DNA of 64,000 bases from Methanocaldococcus sp. (GCF_024490875.1 NZ_JACCLX010000016.1:62001-126000); one strand, 5' to 3'. Positions 46,459 to 56,837 are shown, counted from the first letter of the stretch. Program-made: numbers and translations. Notes: generated by a model from the letters alone, not told the origin.

Positions 46459-46633
46459 TCATTAACAACACATATAAAAAATTATAAGGGAATATTTAAA
46501 CTTTACGGTTTATAGGTTTTAAATATAACGATGAATTTTTATTAAAAATAGTATTTTAGTTTCTTTTATATATCAGATTTTACTTCTTTATTGTTTATAT
46601 TAAAATCTATATAACTTATCAAAGGTGTAAATT

Positions 46634-47500
46634 ATGATTTTATTAGACGAAAATACAAGAGCAATAGTTCAAGGAATAACTGGAAAACAGGGAAGTTTTC
46701 ATACAAAAAAAATGTTAGAATGTGGAACAAAAATTGTTGGTGGAGTTACTCCAGGAAAGGGAGGAATGAATGTTCATGGAGTTCCAGTTTTTGATACTGT
46801 TAAAGAGGCAGTTAAAGAAACAGATGCTAATGCATCGGTAATTTTTGTTCCAGCACCATTTGCTAAGGATGCTGTTTTTGAAGCAATAGATGCAGGATTG
46901 GATTTAATTGTCGTTATAACTGAGCATATTCCTATTCAGGATACAATGGAATTCGTAAATTATGCAGAAGATTTAGGAGTTAAAATTATTGGTCCTAATA
47001 CACCAGGAATAGCCTCTCCAAAAGTAGGAAAACTTGGAATTATACCAATGGAAGTTTTAAATGTTGGTAATATAGGAATAGTTTCAAGAAGTGGAACTTT
47101 AACTTATGAGATTGCACATCAAATAAAAAAGGCAGGTTTAGGAGTATCAACATGTGTAGGAATTGGCGGAGATCCGATAACTGGGTTAAGATATAAAGAA
47201 ATTTTAGAGCTATTTGAAGAGGATGATGAAACTGAGGCTGTTGTATTAATTGGAGAAATTGGAGGAGGTGCTGAGGAAGAGGCAAGTAAGTTTATAAAAA
47301 AGATGAAAAAGCCAGTTATAGGATATATTGCAGGACAGTCTGCTCCAGAAGGTAAAAGAATGGGGCATGCAGGGGCAATAATTGAAAAAGGAAAGGGAAC
47401 TGCTGAGAGTAAAATGAAAGCCTTAAAAGAAGCAGGGGCTTATGTGGCAAAAAGAATATCAGATATCCCAAAAATACTAATAGAAATTAATAGAGATTAG
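46634..47500 (+). CDS. sucD: Succinyl-CoA synthetase, alpha subunit
   Basis: The CoA-binding and phospho-histidine subunit of the ADP-forming ligase, used in the incomplete TCA path of methanogens. The 288 residues include [49 protein letters not shown] and the phosphorylated histidine in RMGHAGAII. Family length is normal. The beta subunit gene (sucC) is not adjacent, which fits scattered genes in methanogens. A GGTG site precedes the ATG. An inverted repeat at 47509-47538 follows the stop. Confidence 0.94.
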   Translation: MILLDENTRAIVQGITGKQGSFHTKKMLECGTKIVGGVTPGKGGMNVHGVPVFDTVKEAVKETDANASVIFVPAPFAKDAVFEAIDAGLDLIVVITEHIPIQDTMEFVNYAEDLGVKIIGPNTPGIASPKVGKLGIIPMEVLNVGNIGIVSRSGTLTYEIAHQIKKAGLGVSTCVGIGGDPITGLRYKEILELFEEDDETEAVVLIGEIGGGAEEEASKFIKKMKKPVIGYIAGQSAPEGKRMGHAGAIIEKGKGTAESKMKALKEAGAYVAKRISDIPKILIEINRD

Positions 47501-47508
47501 AAAACCTA

Positions 47509-47538
47509 ATATCCATAAATGTATAAAGTAATGGATAT
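47509..47538. repeat. 8-base inverted repeat downstream of sucD
   Basis: ATATCCAT and ATGGATAT are perfect arms separated by 14 bases, 8 bases after the sucD stop and about 80 bases before the next start. It could be a weak hairpin at the 3' end of sucD mRNA or a binding site in the promoter of the 47.6-50.3 kb cluster. Confidence 0.35.
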
Positions 47539-47620
47539 ATGATAACATAAAATTTAAATGAAAAACTTTATATTTTATTTTTTAAAATTAATTTTTAACT
47601 TTTCCACATAGGGGGATAAT

Positions 47621-47959
47621 ATGTCAAAAAGAGTATTATTAAAACTGTTTATTGAAGAAAAGAATATTAATAAGGCTATAAATATTATGACCATGGCTAA
47701 AATTTCTGGATTCTTTTTGCATAAATATAGGGGTATATCAGCAGATAAGTTTAAAACTCTAAAAAAGGAGGATTTAGAAGATATTAATAAAGTTTATGAA
47801 ATTATAAATAAAGAATCTGATAAAGCTGTTATTATAGGAACAGTTGTTAAAGAAGAGAAATCTAAAAAAATAGAGGAATTACTAAAAGAAAAAATGTTAA
47901 ATGATAAATGGACATTAATTAAAATCCCAATATTAAAAGTTAAGGTTCATAAGGTTTAA
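47621..47959 (+). CDS. Small alpha/beta protein, MJ1244/MTH1110-like, paralogue 1
   Basis: A 112-residue protein of a methanogen family known to me only as hypothetical (MJ1244/MJ1245/MTH1110 type). It has a beta-alpha-beta pattern like ferredoxin-fold P-II or ACT regulators: VLLKLFIEEKNINKAINIM, ISGFFLHKYRGIS, AVIIGTVVKEEK and a last strand LIKIPILKVKV. It is a clear paralogue of the next gene, sharing GFFL-x-x-YRG/KG and IGTVV at the same places. First gene of a four-gene plus-strand cluster ending in atwA. A P-II-like sensing role is inference. Confidence 0.75.
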   Translation: MSKRVLLKLFIEEKNINKAINIMTMAKISGFFLHKYRGISADKFKTLKKEDLEDINKVYEIINKESDKAVIIGTVVKEEKSKKIEELLKEKMLNDKWTLIKIPILKVKVHKV

Positions 47960-47969
47960 AGGTGAAAGA

Positions 47970-48296
47970 ATGAAAATTTTACTGTATTTATTCGTCGAAA
48001 GTGAAAATGTTGGGAAGGCAATAAATGCATTATCAGAGGGAGGAATAACAGGATTTTTTTTATATGATTATAAAGGGATGTCTCCTCAGGATTGGCACGG
48101 ATTTTTGTTAGATGAAGATCCTGAAATGGCTATAAAGGCTGTTAGCGATTTAGCACAAAATGCTATCTTAATTGGTACTGTTGTTAGTGAAAGCAAACTT
48201 ATGGAGTTAGAAAAAATTATAGACGAAAAACTTGCTGATTGTAAATACACTATAATTGAAATCCCAATAGAGGGAATTATTGTAAATATGCCTTAA
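47970..48296 (+). CDS. Small alpha/beta protein, MJ1245/MTH1110-like, paralogue 2
   Basis: A 108-residue paralogue of the preceding protein, with ILLYLFVESENVGKAINAL, GITGFFLYDYKGMSPQDWHG, AILIGTVVSESKLM and the final strand TIIEIPIEGIIVNM. The tryptophan- and acid-rich loop DWHGFLLDEDPEMA differs from paralogue 1 and could be a ligand or partner loop. The two may form a heteromer. It starts 10 bases after paralogue 1 with a GGTGA site and is followed by the DUF134 gene after 13 bases. Confidence 0.76.
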   Translation: MKILLYLFVESENVGKAINALSEGGITGFFLYDYKGMSPQDWHGFLLDEDPEMAIKAVSDLAQNAILIGTVVSESKLMELEKIIDEKLADCKYTIIEIPIEGIIVNMP

Positions 48297-48309
48297 ATGA
48301 GGAGATGAT

Positions 48310-48687
48310 ATGGGTAGAAGAGGAAGACCAAAGATACCAAGATTTATATCTGAGGAACCTAAGTTTAGAATATTTAAACCTCATGGAGTACCTTTTGGAC
48401 ATTTAGATAAAGTTGTATTAACAGTAGATGAATTAGAGGCTATTAGGTTAGTTGATTATATGGACTTTACTCAGGAAGAGGCGGCAAAGTTAATGGGTAT
48501 TTCAAGAAGAGTATTGTGGAGTTTATTAAAAGAAGGTAGGAAAAAGATATCTGATGCATTGATAAATGGAAAAATCATAATTATTGAAGGTGGTTTTTAC
48601 AAAATTAGAGAATGTGGTTTTTGTATGAGAAATAGATTTGGAATAAAAAAACATTGTAGGAATATAAACAATATGAATGGTGAGTAG
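48310..48687 (+). CDS. UPF0251/DUF134 helix-turn-helix protein
   Basis: A 125-residue DNA-binding-type protein of the UPF0251 family. An N-terminal [14 protein letters not shown] is followed by [20 protein letters not shown] and a sigma-like helix-turn-helix ([20 protein letters not shown]). A C-terminal cysteine cluster ([15 protein letters not shown]) may bind a metal. It probably regulates its own cluster or a nearby one, which is not shown. The stop is 2 bases before the atwA start. Confidence 0.85.
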   Translation: MGRRGRPKIPRFISEEPKFRIFKPHGVPFGHLDKVVLTVDELEAIRLVDYMDFTQEEAAKLMGISRRVLWSLLKEGRKKISDALINGKIIIIEGGFYKIRECGFCMRNRFGIKKHCRNINNMNGE

Positions 48688-48689
48688 TT

Positions 48690-50291
48690 ATGATACTATT
48701 GGAAGTAAATAATGTAACAAAAAAGTTTGGAGATAAGGTAGTTTTAAAAAATATTTCATTTAAATTGGAGGAAGGAGAATCCTTAGGTATATTAGGAAGA
48801 AGTGGAGCAGGAAAATCAGTTTTATTACATATGTTAAGAGGTATGGAAGGTTATGAGCCTACTGAGGGAAATATTATTTATCATGTCTCATACTGTGAAA
48901 AGTGTGGATATGTAGATGTTCCTTCGAAGGCAGGTTCTCCATGTAAAAAGTGTGGAAACACTCTAAAAAAGATAGATGTAGATTTTTGGAATGATAAAAA
49001 ATACACATATAATTTAAAAAAGAAAATTGCTATAATGCTTCAAAGAACATTTGCCTTATATGGAGAGAAAACAGTTATTGAGAATATTTTGGAAGCTTTG
49101 TATCAGGCAGGTTATGAAGGAAAAGAGGCTATAAATAAGGCGTTAGAATTAATTAAGATGGTTAAGTTAGAGCATAGAATTACTCACATTGCAAGAGATT
49201 TAAGTGGTGGAGAGAAGCAGAGAGTAGTTTTAGCAAGGCAAATAGCAAAAGAGCCATTTATATTTTTAGCAGACGAACCAACAGGAACATTAGACCCTCA
49301 AACTGCTAAGTTAGTTCATAAGGCATTAAAAGATTTAGTTATAAATAACAATATAAGTTTAATTTTAACTTCACACTGGCCAGAAGTTATTGCTGAATTA
49401 ACAGAGAGGGCTATTTGGTTAGATAAAGGAGAAATTATAATGGAAGGTACATCAGAGGAAGTTTATAATAAATTTATGGAATCTGTAAAAGAGTTCCAAA
49501 AACCAAAAGTTGAAATAGAAATTAAAGAAGATATTATAAAATTGGAGCATATATCTAAACACTACTGTTCAGTTGAAAGAGGTGTTATTAAAGCTGTAGA
49601 TGATGTAACACTCAATATAAGAGAAAACGAAATATTTGGAATAGTTGGGACAAGTGGGGCTGGAAAAACAACATTGGCAAAAATTATTGCAGGAGTTCTT
49701 CCACCATCAAAAGGAAAGTATTGGTTTAGAGTAGGAGATGAATGGGTAGATATGACAAAGCCCGGATTAAATGGAAGAGGTAGAGCTAAGAGATATATTG
49801 GAATATTATTCCAAGAGTATGCATTGTATCCTCATAGAACTATATTGGAGAACTTAACAGAGGCAATAGGTTTAGAACTACCAGACGAATTTGCAAGAAT
49901 GAAGGCAGTTTATACTTTAACTTCAGTTGGATTTAGTGAAGAGGAGGCTGAGGAAATCTTAGATAAGTATCCTAATGAATTGAGTGTTGGAGAAAGGCAT
50001 AGATGTGCTTTAGCGCAAGTTTTAATAAAGGAGCCAAGAGTTGTTATATTAGATGAGCCAACAGGAACTATGGACCCTATAACAAGAAATATAGTTGCAG
50101 AATCCATCTTAAAATCAAGAATTGAGTTAGAGCAAACATATATTATAGTTTCTCACGATATGGATTTCGTATTAAATGTTTGTGATAGAGCCGGGTTAAT
50201 GAGAAATGGTAAATTAATCAAAGTAGGAAAGCCAGAAGAAATTGTTCCATTATTAACTAAAGAAGAAAAACAAGAGATGTTCAATAAGTAA
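48690..50291 (+). CDS. atwA: Methyl-coenzyme M reductase system component A2 (AtwA), tandem ABC ATPase
   Basis: AtwA is the ATP-binding protein that helps reduce and activate methyl-CoM reductase. The 533-residue soluble protein has two ABC ATPase halves: Walker [12 protein letters not shown] and signature [14 protein letters not shown] in the first, [13 protein letters not shown] and [13 protein letters not shown] in the second, each with DEPTGT. The first half carries an inserted CxxC pair ([16 protein letters not shown]) near residues 69-92, probably a zinc or iron-sulfur site. There is no membrane partner, as expected for a non-transport ABC protein. Last gene of the cluster with the two small paralogues and the DUF134 protein. 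Confidence 0.92.
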   Translation: MILLEVNNVTKKFGDKVVLKNISFKLEEGESLGILGRSGAGKSVLLHMLRGMEGYEPTEGNIIYHVSYCEKCGYVDVPSKAGSPCKKCGNTLKKIDVDFWNDKKYTYNLKKKIAIMLQRTFALYGEKTVIENILEALYQAGYEGKEAINKALELIKMVKLEHRITHIARDLSGGEKQRVVLARQIAKEPFIFLADEPTGTLDPQTAKLVHKALKDLVINNNISLILTSHWPEVIAELTERAIWLDKGEIIMEGTSEEVYNKFMESVKEFQKPKVEIEIKEDIIKLEHISKHYCSVERGVIKAVDDVTLNIRENEIFGIVGTSGAGKTTLAKIIAGVLPPSKGKYWFRVGDEWVDMTKPGLNGRGRAKRYIGILFQEYALYPHRTILENLTEAIGLELPDEFARMKAVYTLTSVGFSEEEAEEILDKYPNELSVGERHRCALAQVLIKEPRVVILDEPTGTMDPITRNIVAESILKSRIELEQTYIIVSHDMDFVLNVCDRAGLMRNGKLIKVGKPEEIVPLLTKEEKQEMFNK

Positions 50292-50499
50292 AATTTAAGT
50301 TTAGAATTTTTATTAACTTTAATTATTTATATTAGTTTATGTAATGTTTTATAAATTGTTAAACTAAAAACCTAACAAATATTTTTAAAATTTTACATAA
50401 ATCTTAAATTTTAAGTTCATTTTTGTTTAATATTGTAAGCCATTATTTATTGTCTTTTTTTAAAAAAGCAAAAAAATTTTTATTAAAATGGGTGATAGT

Positions 50500-51867
50500 T
50501 TGGAATTTTCGGAGTGGTATTCTGAAATACTGGAAAAGGCAGGAATTTATGATGTTAGATATCCAATAAAAGGATGTGGAATTTATCTACCTTATGGATT
50601 TAAAATCAGAAAATATACATTTGAAATAATTAGGGATTTGTTAGATAAAAGTGGGCATGAGGAAGTTTTATTCCCATTGTTAATTCCAGAAAATCTATTG
50701 GCTAAAGAAGGAGAGCATATAAAAGGATTTGAAGATGAGGTTTATTGGGTAACTCATGGAGGAAAGAATCCATTAGATGTTAAATTAGCATTAAGACCTA
50801 CATCTGAAACTGCAATATACTATATGATGAAACTTTGGGTAAAGGTTCATACTGACTTACCTATAAAAATTTATCAAATTGTCAATACTTTTAGATATGA
50901 AACAAAGCACACAAGGCCTTTAATTAGATTGAGAGAAATAATGACTTTTAAAGAGGCACATACAGCACATTCTACAAAAGAAGAGGCAGAGAATCAAATT
51001 AAAGAAGCAATATCAATTTATAAAAAATTCTTTGACACCTTAGGAATTCCATACTTAATTTCAAAGAGACCAGAATGGGACAAATTTCCAGGGGCAGAAT
51101 ATACAGTTGCCTTCGATACTATATTCCCAGACGGTAGAGCGATGCAAATAGCAACAGTTCATAATTTAGGGCAGAATTTTTCAAGGACTTTTGAAATTAT
51201 ATTTGAAACTCCAACAGGAGATAAGGATTATGCTTATCAAACCTGCTATGGTATTTCAGATAGAGTTATTGCTTCAATTATAGCAATACACGGAGATGAA
51301 AAAGGATTAATTCTACCCCCAATAGTAGCACCAATACAAATAGTTATAGTCCCATTAATCTTTAAAGGACAGGAAGATTTAGTTTTAAATAAGGCAGAAG
51401 AGATTTATAAAAGATTAAAAGATAAGTATAGAGTTTATATTGATGACAGAGATATAAGACCTGGAAGAAAGTTTAATGATTGGGAAATAAAGGGAGTGCC
51501 TTTGAGAATTGAAATAGGCCCAAAAGATATTGAAAATAAAAAAATAACTCTATTTAGAAGAGATACTATGGAGAAGTTCCAAGTAGATGAGTCACAATTA
51601 GAAAATGTTATAGAAAAAACTTTAAATAATATTATGGAAAACATTAAAAATATATCTTGGAAAAAATTTGAAAACTTTATAACAATTATGGATAGTTTAG
51701 ATACTGATAAAATTAAAGAAATACTTTCTCAAAGAAAAGGAATAATATTAATCCCATTTAATGAAGAAATTTATAATGAAAAACTTGAAGAAAAGGTGGA
51801 AGCAACTATTTTAGGAGAAACTGAATATAAAGGAAATAAGTATATTGCAATAGCTAAAACTTATTAA
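50500..51867 (+). CDS. proS: Prolyl-tRNA synthetase, archaeal type
   Basis: A class II synthetase of 455 residues, equal to my memory of the M. jannaschii enzyme's length. Motifs: [17 protein letters not shown] at the start, [18 protein letters not shown] (motif 2 region), [19 protein letters not shown], and [14 protein letters not shown] with [18 protein letters not shown] near motif 3. The anticodon-binding domain follows, with an archaeal C-terminal zinc-binding-type domain. The frame opens at ATG 50488, but GGTGAT just after it is a ribosome binding site for TTG at 50500, which I prefer. The unusual TTG start is a real possibility. Upstream gap (50292-50499) shows only A+T-rich promoter-like sequence. 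Confidence 0.92.
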   Translation: MEFSEWYSEILEKAGIYDVRYPIKGCGIYLPYGFKIRKYTFEIIRDLLDKSGHEEVLFPLLIPENLLAKEGEHIKGFEDEVYWVTHGGKNPLDVKLALRPTSETAIYYMMKLWVKVHTDLPIKIYQIVNTFRYETKHTRPLIRLREIMTFKEAHTAHSTKEEAENQIKEAISIYKKFFDTLGIPYLISKRPEWDKFPGAEYTVAFDTIFPDGRAMQIATVHNLGQNFSRTFEIIFETPTGDKDYAYQTCYGISDRVIASIIAIHGDEKGLILPPIVAPIQIVIVPLIFKGQEDLVLNKAEEIYKRLKDKYRVYIDDRDIRPGRKFNDWEIKGVPLRIEIGPKDIENKKITLFRRDTMEKFQVDESQLENVIEKTLNNIMENIKNISWKKFENFITIMDSLDTDKIKEILSQRKGIILIPFNEEIYNEKLEEKVEATILGETEYKGNKYIAIAKTY

Positions 51868-51916
51868 TTTATTTTTATTTTAAATACTTATTATATAATA
51901 TATTTACTTTTAATAG

Positions 51917-51940
51917 AATAATTAATGTTAATTAATTATT
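51917..51940. repeat. 10-base inverted repeat in the psmB leader
   Basis: AATAATTAAT and ATTAATTATT are perfect arms around GTTA, 18 bases before the psmB ATG. It contains no G or C outside the loop, so it may be chance. It may otherwise be an operator or leader hairpin. Confidence 0.35.
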
Positions 51941-51958
51941 AATATTTAAGGTGAAAAA

Positions 51959-52630
51959 ATGGAACCTTTAAAAGGAACGACTACTGTTGGTTTAATTTGT
52001 GATGATGCTGTAATATTGGCAACTGACAAAAGAGCATCTATGGGTAATTTAGTAGCGGATAAAAATGCTAAAAAATTATATAAAATAGATGATTATATTG
52101 CAATAACAATTGCTGGTAGTGTTGGAGATGCACAGGCAATAGTTAGAATGTTATCAGCTGAAGCAAGATTATATAAAATGAGAACAGGCAAATATATTTC
52201 TCCATTAGCGTGTGCTACATTATTAAGTAATATACTACATTCAAGTAGATACTTCCCTTTTTTAACACAAATAATTATTGGAGGCTATGATTTGACTGAT
52301 GGGCCTAAATTATTTTCATTAGATCCATTAGGAGGGATGAATGAAGAAACTAATTTTATTGCCACAGGTTCAGGTTCTCCTATTGCTTATGGAGTTTTAG
52401 AGGCAGAATATGAAAAAGATATGTCTGTTGAAGATGGATTAAAATTAGCAGTAAAAGCATTAAAATCTGCTATGGAGAGAGATGCTTATTCAGGTAATGG
52501 AATATCATTAGCTGTAATAACGAAAGAGGGTGTAAAAATATTGGAAGATGACGAAGTTGAAAAAATTTTAAAAAAAATACAAACAAAATCTAAAAAATCT
52601 ACAAAAAGAAGTAGAAAAAAAAGTAAATAA
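51959..52630 (+). CDS. psmB: Proteasome beta subunit
   Basis: The catalytic subunit of the 20S proteasome. A short propeptide, MEPLKG, is cut to expose the active threonine of [10 protein letters not shown]. The catalytic Lys and Asp lie in [15 protein letters not shown], and the chamber residues in [15 protein letters not shown]. The 223-residue protein ends in a lysine- and serine-rich tail of about 20 residues that also occurs in the M. jannaschii protein. A GGTGA site precedes the ATG. The alpha subunit is elsewhere. An inverted repeat lies in the leader. Confidence 0.95.
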   Translation: MEPLKGTTTVGLICDDAVILATDKRASMGNLVADKNAKKLYKIDDYIAITIAGSVGDAQAIVRMLSAEARLYKMRTGKYISPLACATLLSNILHSSRYFPFLTQIIIGGYDLTDGPKLFSLDPLGGMNEETNFIATGSGSPIAYGVLEAEYEKDMSVEDGLKLAVKALKSAMERDAYSGNGISLAVITKEGVKILEDDEVEKILKKIQTKSKKSTKRSRKKSK

Positions 52631-52758
52631 AATTTAATTTTAATTCTATTTTTATATATTTTAATTTTAGAGTCTTTTATGTAATCTAAAATTTAATTTT
52701 TTATCATTTTTGTTTTAAATTAATTTAAAAGTTTTAAAATTTTAGGAGGAGGATTATT

Positions 52759-54663
52759 TTGCCAGCAGAAGAAATTTTAGAAAATATAAAAAAAGAAATA
52801 ATAAAAAAATCTCCAAAAGGCGCAAAAATAGTCGATGTTCAATTTGAGGGACCTGAAGTAGTTATTTATGTAAAAAATCCAGAAATCTTTACGAATGAAA
52901 TTATAAAAAATCTCGCTAAGGATTTAAGAAAAAGAATTTCAATTAGACCAGATCCATCTGTTTTAGTGGAACCAGAAATTGCCAAAAAGAAAATTTTAGA
53001 AATAGTTCCCGAAGAGGCGGAAATAACAAACTTTGTTTTTGATGCAAACACTGGAGAGGTTATAATAGAATCAAAAAAACCTGGATTAGTTATAGGTAAA
53101 GAAGGTAAAACATTAGAAATGATTAAAAAAGCAATAAGATGGGCTCCTAAACCCGTAAGAACTCCACCAATTCAATCTGAAACAATTAAAGCAATTAGAG
53201 CAACATTATATAGAGAAAGGGATGAAATTAAAGAAATTTTAAGAAGAATTGGAAGAAGGATTCATAGAGATGTCATTGTTAGAGGAGATTACTGGATAAG
53301 AGTTTCTTTTTTAGGTGGAGCGAGAGAGGTTGGACGATCTTGTCTATATGTTCAAACACCAGATACGAGAGTATTAATTGACTGTGGAATTAATGTTGCC
53401 TGTGAAGATAAAGCATTTCCTTATTTTGATGCTCCAGAATTTTCAATTGAAGATTTAGACGCTGTTATAGTTACTCATGCCCATTTAGACCATTGTGGCT
53501 TTGTTCCAGGATTATTTAGATACGGTTATGACGGTCCAGTATATTGTACAAGGCCTACAAGAGACTTAATGACTTTATTACAAAAAGATTATTTAGAAAT
53601 AGCTAAAAAAGAAGGTAAAGATGTTCCTTATACATCTAAGGACATAAAAACATGCGTTAAGCATACTATTCCAATTGATTATGGTGTTACAACAGATATT
53701 AGCCCTACAATAAAACTAACTTTACATAATGCAGGGCATGTTTTAGGTTCAGCCATAGCTCATTTGCATTTTGGAGAGGGGTTGTATAATTTAGCATATA
53801 CTGGAGATATTAAGTTTGAGACTTCAAGGTTGTTAGAACCAGCAGTTTGTCAATTTCCAAGATTAGAGACATTAATTATAGAATCTACTTATGGGGCATA
53901 TGATGATGTTCTTCCAGAGAGGGAAGTTGCTGAAAGAGAGTTGTTAAAAGTTGTTAGTGAAGTAACAGACAAAGGAGGAAAGGTATTAATTCCTGTTTTT
54001 GGTGTAGGTAGGGCTCAGGAATTGATGTTAGTTTTAGAAGAAGGATACAATCAAGGAATTTTTAATGCTCCTGTGTATTTAGATGGAATGATCTGGGAGG
54101 CAACTGCTATACATACAGCATATCCTGAATATTTATCAAAAGAGATGAGGCAAAAAATATTCCACGAGGGGGATAACCCATTCTTATCAGAAGTTTTTAA
54201 AAAAGTAGGAAGTACTAATGAAAGAAGGAGAATTATTGATAGTGACGAACCTTGTATAATATTAGCCACTTCTGGAATGCTAACAGGAGGACCAAGTGTT
54301 GAATATCTAAAAAACTTAGCTCCTGACGAGAAAAATGCAATAATATTTGTAGGTTATCAAGCAGAAGGAACTTTAGGTAGAAAAGTTCAGAGAGGTTGGA
54401 AGGAAATTCCTATAGTTACAAGAAATGGTAAAACAAAATCAATTCCAATAAATTTACAAGTTTATACTATTGAAGGATTCTCTGGTCATTGTGATAGGAA
54501 GCAGTTAATTAAATACATTAGAAAAGTAAAACCATCTCCAGAAAAGGTTATTATGGTTCATGGAGAAGAAAGAAAGTGTTTAGATTTTGCAGATACTGTT
54601 AGAAGATTATTTAAAAAACAAACCTATGTTCCAATGAATTTAGATGTAATAAGGGTTAAATAA
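52759..54663 (+). CDS. fttA: aCPSF1 (FttA) transcription-termination ribonuclease
   Basis: Archaeal CPSF73 homologue. Members cut nascent RNA 3' ends and terminate transcription. The 634-residue protein has two N-terminal KH-type domains (1-150, with VIGKEGKTLEMIKKA) and a metallo-beta-lactamase domain with SFLGGAREVGRSCLYV and the metal motif THAHLDHCG. A beta-CASP insert follows with ATSGMLTGGPSVEYL and VGYQAEGTLGRKV, and the final His in SGHCDRKQLIKYI. It starts with TTG at 52759, set by a GGAGGAGGAT site. No ATG gives a better start. It is followed 25 bases later by the methyltransferase gene. Confidence 0.94.
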   Translation: MPAEEILENIKKEIIKKSPKGAKIVDVQFEGPEVVIYVKNPEIFTNEIIKNLAKDLRKRISIRPDPSVLVEPEIAKKKILEIVPEEAEITNFVFDANTGEVIIESKKPGLVIGKEGKTLEMIKKAIRWAPKPVRTPPIQSETIKAIRATLYRERDEIKEILRRIGRRIHRDVIVRGDYWIRVSFLGGAREVGRSCLYVQTPDTRVLIDCGINVACEDKAFPYFDAPEFSIEDLDAVIVTHAHLDHCGFVPGLFRYGYDGPVYCTRPTRDLMTLLQKDYLEIAKKEGKDVPYTSKDIKTCVKHTIPIDYGVTTDISPTIKLTLHNAGHVLGSAIAHLHFGEGLYNLAYTGDIKFETSRLLEPAVCQFPRLETLIIESTYGAYDDVLPEREVAERELLKVVSEVTDKGGKVLIPVFGVGRAQELMLVLEEGYNQGIFNAPVYLDGMIWEATAIHTAYPEYLSKEMRQKIFHEGDNPFLSEVFKKVGSTNERRRIIDSDEPCIILATSGMLTGGPSVEYLKNLAPDEKNAIIFVGYQAEGTLGRKVQRGWKEIPIVTRNGKTKSIPINLQVYTIEGFSGHCDRKQLIKYIRKVKPSPEKVIMVHGEERKCLDFADTVRRLFKKQTYVPMNLDVIRVK

Positions 54664-54688
54664 ATCTTTTAAATAAGAGGGTTCTCCT

Positions 54689-55468
54689 ATGAAGTTAAAA
54701 TTAAAAGTTCCTCAATGGCACTATTCACTAATAACTGATTATGAAAGATTATCTATTTTTAAAAAAGTTATAGAAAAGGCAGTTGATTCAGATGATGTTG
54801 TTTTTGATTTAGGAACAGGTAGTGGAATACTGGCAATGATAGCGGCAAGAAAGGCTCGAAAGGTTTATGCTATTGAACTCGACCCCTTTACTTATGATTA
54901 TGCAAGAGAAAATATATCTATCAATAAATTTGAAAATATAGATATTATTGAGGGAGATGCAATAACTTACAACTTTAATGAAAAGACAGATGTAGTTATT
55001 GCAGAACTTTTAGACACTGCCTTAATCACTGAACCACAAGTTAAAGTTATAAACTCAATTATTGAGAGAGATTTATTAAAAAAAGATGGAAAAATAATTC
55101 CTAATAAGGTTATCAATACTATACAACTTGTAGAATCTAAAATGACTCACATTTATTATGATGAAGAAATTGAATCAGAAGAAGTTTCTAAAGAAGTTGT
55201 TTATGAGGAAGTAGATTTTTATAAAATAAATTCTTTAAAGGTAAATTACACTTTAAAATTAAATTTAGAGAAAAACTGTAAAAATTTGGGGATAAAGTTA
55301 AGAACTTATACAATATTAGATTCTGAAAATATAGCAGGACAGACACCAATGTTAAATCCTCCATTAGTAATTCCACTAAATAAAAATGCAGATAAAGGAA
55401 TTGTAAAAATAAATTTATCTTATAAAAGAGGAGGAGACTTAGAGAGTATAAAAGTAAGATTACTGTGA
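54689..55468 (+). CDS. PRMT-like SAM-dependent methyltransferase
   Basis: A 259-residue methyltransferase with the fold of protein arginine methyltransferases. It opens WHYSLITDYERLSIFKKVI (like the PRMT YxxxI...R segment), has the AdoMet loop VVFDLGTGSGILAMIAA with AIELDP after strand 2, and a PRMT-like VVIAELLDTALITEPQ in place of the acidic double-E loop. The C-terminal beta-barrel-like part (170-259) ends with GDLESIKVRL. Substrate not known. It overlaps the DUF447 gene by a few bases in the longest reading, so the pair is coupled. Confidence 0.82.
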   Translation: MKLKLKVPQWHYSLITDYERLSIFKKVIEKAVDSDDVVFDLGTGSGILAMIAARKARKVYAIELDPFTYDYARENISINKFENIDIIEGDAITYNFNEKTDVVIAELLDTALITEPQVKVINSIIERDLLKKDGKIIPNKVINTIQLVESKMTHIYYDEEIESEEVSKEVVYEEVDFYKINSLKVNYTLKLNLEKNCKNLGIKLRTYTILDSENIAGQTPMLNPPLVIPLNKNADKGIVKINLSYKRGGDLESIKVRLL

Positions 55469-55473
55469 TATTT

Positions 55474-56070
55474 ATGATATATGAGGTAGTAATTGCCACA
55501 AAAAAAGATGATAAAGATAATAAAGCCCCTATTGGAATTTATTTTAAAGATAATAAAATTATTATGCATCTTTTTTATGGTTCTCATACATACTATAATC
55601 TTCTAACTGAGAATTACTTTTCAGTTAATGTTGTTCATCCTATTGAGTTAGTTAAGGCAGTTTTAGAAGATGAAGATGACTATTTATATTACAATAATAA
55701 AATCAAAAGTAAAATCCCTTATCTAAAAAATTCATACTATGTAATTTTTTGTAAAGTAATTAGTAGAAAGTTTATTGAAAAAAATGATATTTTTGGCAAA
55801 AGTAAGATGATGATAGTAGAGGGAGAGGAGATAGATAGAGTTTATTTAAACAATCTTCCAAAACCTTACAATAGGGCTGATGGTTTATTAGTAGAGATGG
55901 CTGTTATATATTCAAGATTAACAAATAAAAATGTAAAATTAAATGAGAAAGATAAAAAGGAATTTATAAATGATTTAAATAAATATTTTTCAATAATTAA
56001 AAAAGTTGGTGGTTTAGAACATAAAAAATTGGCTGAAATAATGTTAAAAGAAATTTATAATTTAAAATAA
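55474..56070 (+). CDS. DUF447 protein, FMN-binding split-barrel type
   Basis: A 198-residue protein of the DUF447 family, related to flavin reductase-like split barrels. It starts IYEVVIATKKDDKDNKAPIG (the family's AxxxAPIG element), then HLFYGSHTYYNLL and NVVHPIELVKAVL, with a helical C terminus NRADGLLVEMAVIYSRL. FMN binding is family knowledge, not visible directly. The frame opens with GTG at 55465 over the previous stop, and the ATG at 55474 fits a GTGAT site better. Convergent with aroD. Confidence 0.8.
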   Translation: MIYEVVIATKKDDKDNKAPIGIYFKDNKIIMHLFYGSHTYYNLLTENYFSVNVVHPIELVKAVLEDEDDYLYYNNKIKSKIPYLKNSYYVIFCKVISRKFIEKNDIFGKSKMMIVEGEEIDRVYLNNLPKPYNRADGLLVEMAVIYSRLTNKNVKLNEKDKKEFINDLNKYFSIIKKVGGLEHKKLAEIMLKEIYNLK

Positions 56071-56079
56071 AATTTAAGA

Positions 56080-56742
56080 TTATTTTAAATCCATTAACTC
56101 CCAAATCTTTTTTAATGTAAAAATATCTATTTGCCCTGGTGCTGAACTCTTTCCTTTATAGGATGCAAAAGTGAGTATTGAACCAAAATAAACCCCTAAT
56201 ATTCTCGTTATCTTTCCTTTTTCTCCCATTCCAATACCTATAACTCTTCCAGAATATTTATTTATAACCTCTAAAATATTCAAAATATCATCTTTGTTAT
56301 TTGCCATTGTTGCGAACTTCGCTATATCTCCAATTTTTAAAGATTCCTCTACAATATTGATTAATCTATCTTTGGAGGGAGTTTTATCAAAATCGTGATA
56401 TGAAACAATTATTTTCGTTTTTGAATTTATTTCATCTCTAAAATTTACAATTTCTTTATTTTTTTGCTCTCTCAATTCAATATCAACATATTTAGCATTG
56501 CATTCTATCGCTTTTTTTATCAACATTAATCTTTTTTCATTATCTTCTTTCCAATATCCACCTTCCCAGTCTGGTCTAACTGTTATTATGCAAGGATATT
56601 TAGCGAGTTTTTTTATATCTTTTTCATTAACATTTTCCATAAAATCTATTCTAAACTCTACTAAATCAGCAATTTTTAGATATTCCTCTGCTTTTTTTAT
56701 TGCTTCATTTATATTATTTTCAACAACTGGAAGGCATATCAT
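56080..56742 (-). CDS. aroD: 3-Dehydroquinate dehydratase, type I
   Basis: A Schiff-base dehydratase of 220 residues, third step of the shikimate pathway. The catalytic His is in [14 protein letters not shown] and the Schiff-base Lys in [25 protein letters not shown] and [14 protein letters not shown] form the substrate site, and the end [15 protein letters not shown] is typical. It follows the dehydroquinate made by the synthase II encoded near 45 kb. It has its own TATA-like sequence near 56785 on the minus strand and is divergent from hsdM. Confidence 0.94.
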   Translation of the reverse strand: MICLPVVENNINEAIKKAEEYLKIADLVEFRIDFMENVNEKDIKKLAKYPCIITVRPDWEGGYWKEDNEKRLMLIKKAIECNAKYVDIELREQKNKEIVNFRDEINSKTKIIVSYHDFDKTPSKDRLINIVEESLKIGDIAKFATMANNKDDILNILEVINKYSGRVIGIGMGEKGKITRILGVYFGSILTFASYKGKSSAPGQIDIFTLKKIWELMDLK

Positions 56743-56815
56743 ATTCTCAACCTTTGACCTTCTACTATAAATAAGAATTTTAAATTATATAACTTTAATT
56801 TTATTAATCGTAAGG

Positions 56816-56823
56816 TTTATATA
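56816..56823 (+). promoter_or_regulatory. TATA box of the hsd operon
   Basis: TTTATATA followed by GGAG, 60 bases before the hsdM ATG. The expected start of transcription is near 56846, inside the inverted repeat that follows. Confidence 0.5.
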
Positions 56824-56837
56824 GGAGAAAACATAAC

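Noticed and set aside
47040-47285. Opposite-strand frame inside sucD and many similar frames elsewhere
   Set aside because: These have the strand-mirrored composition of real genes and no recognisable motifs, so they are shadows.
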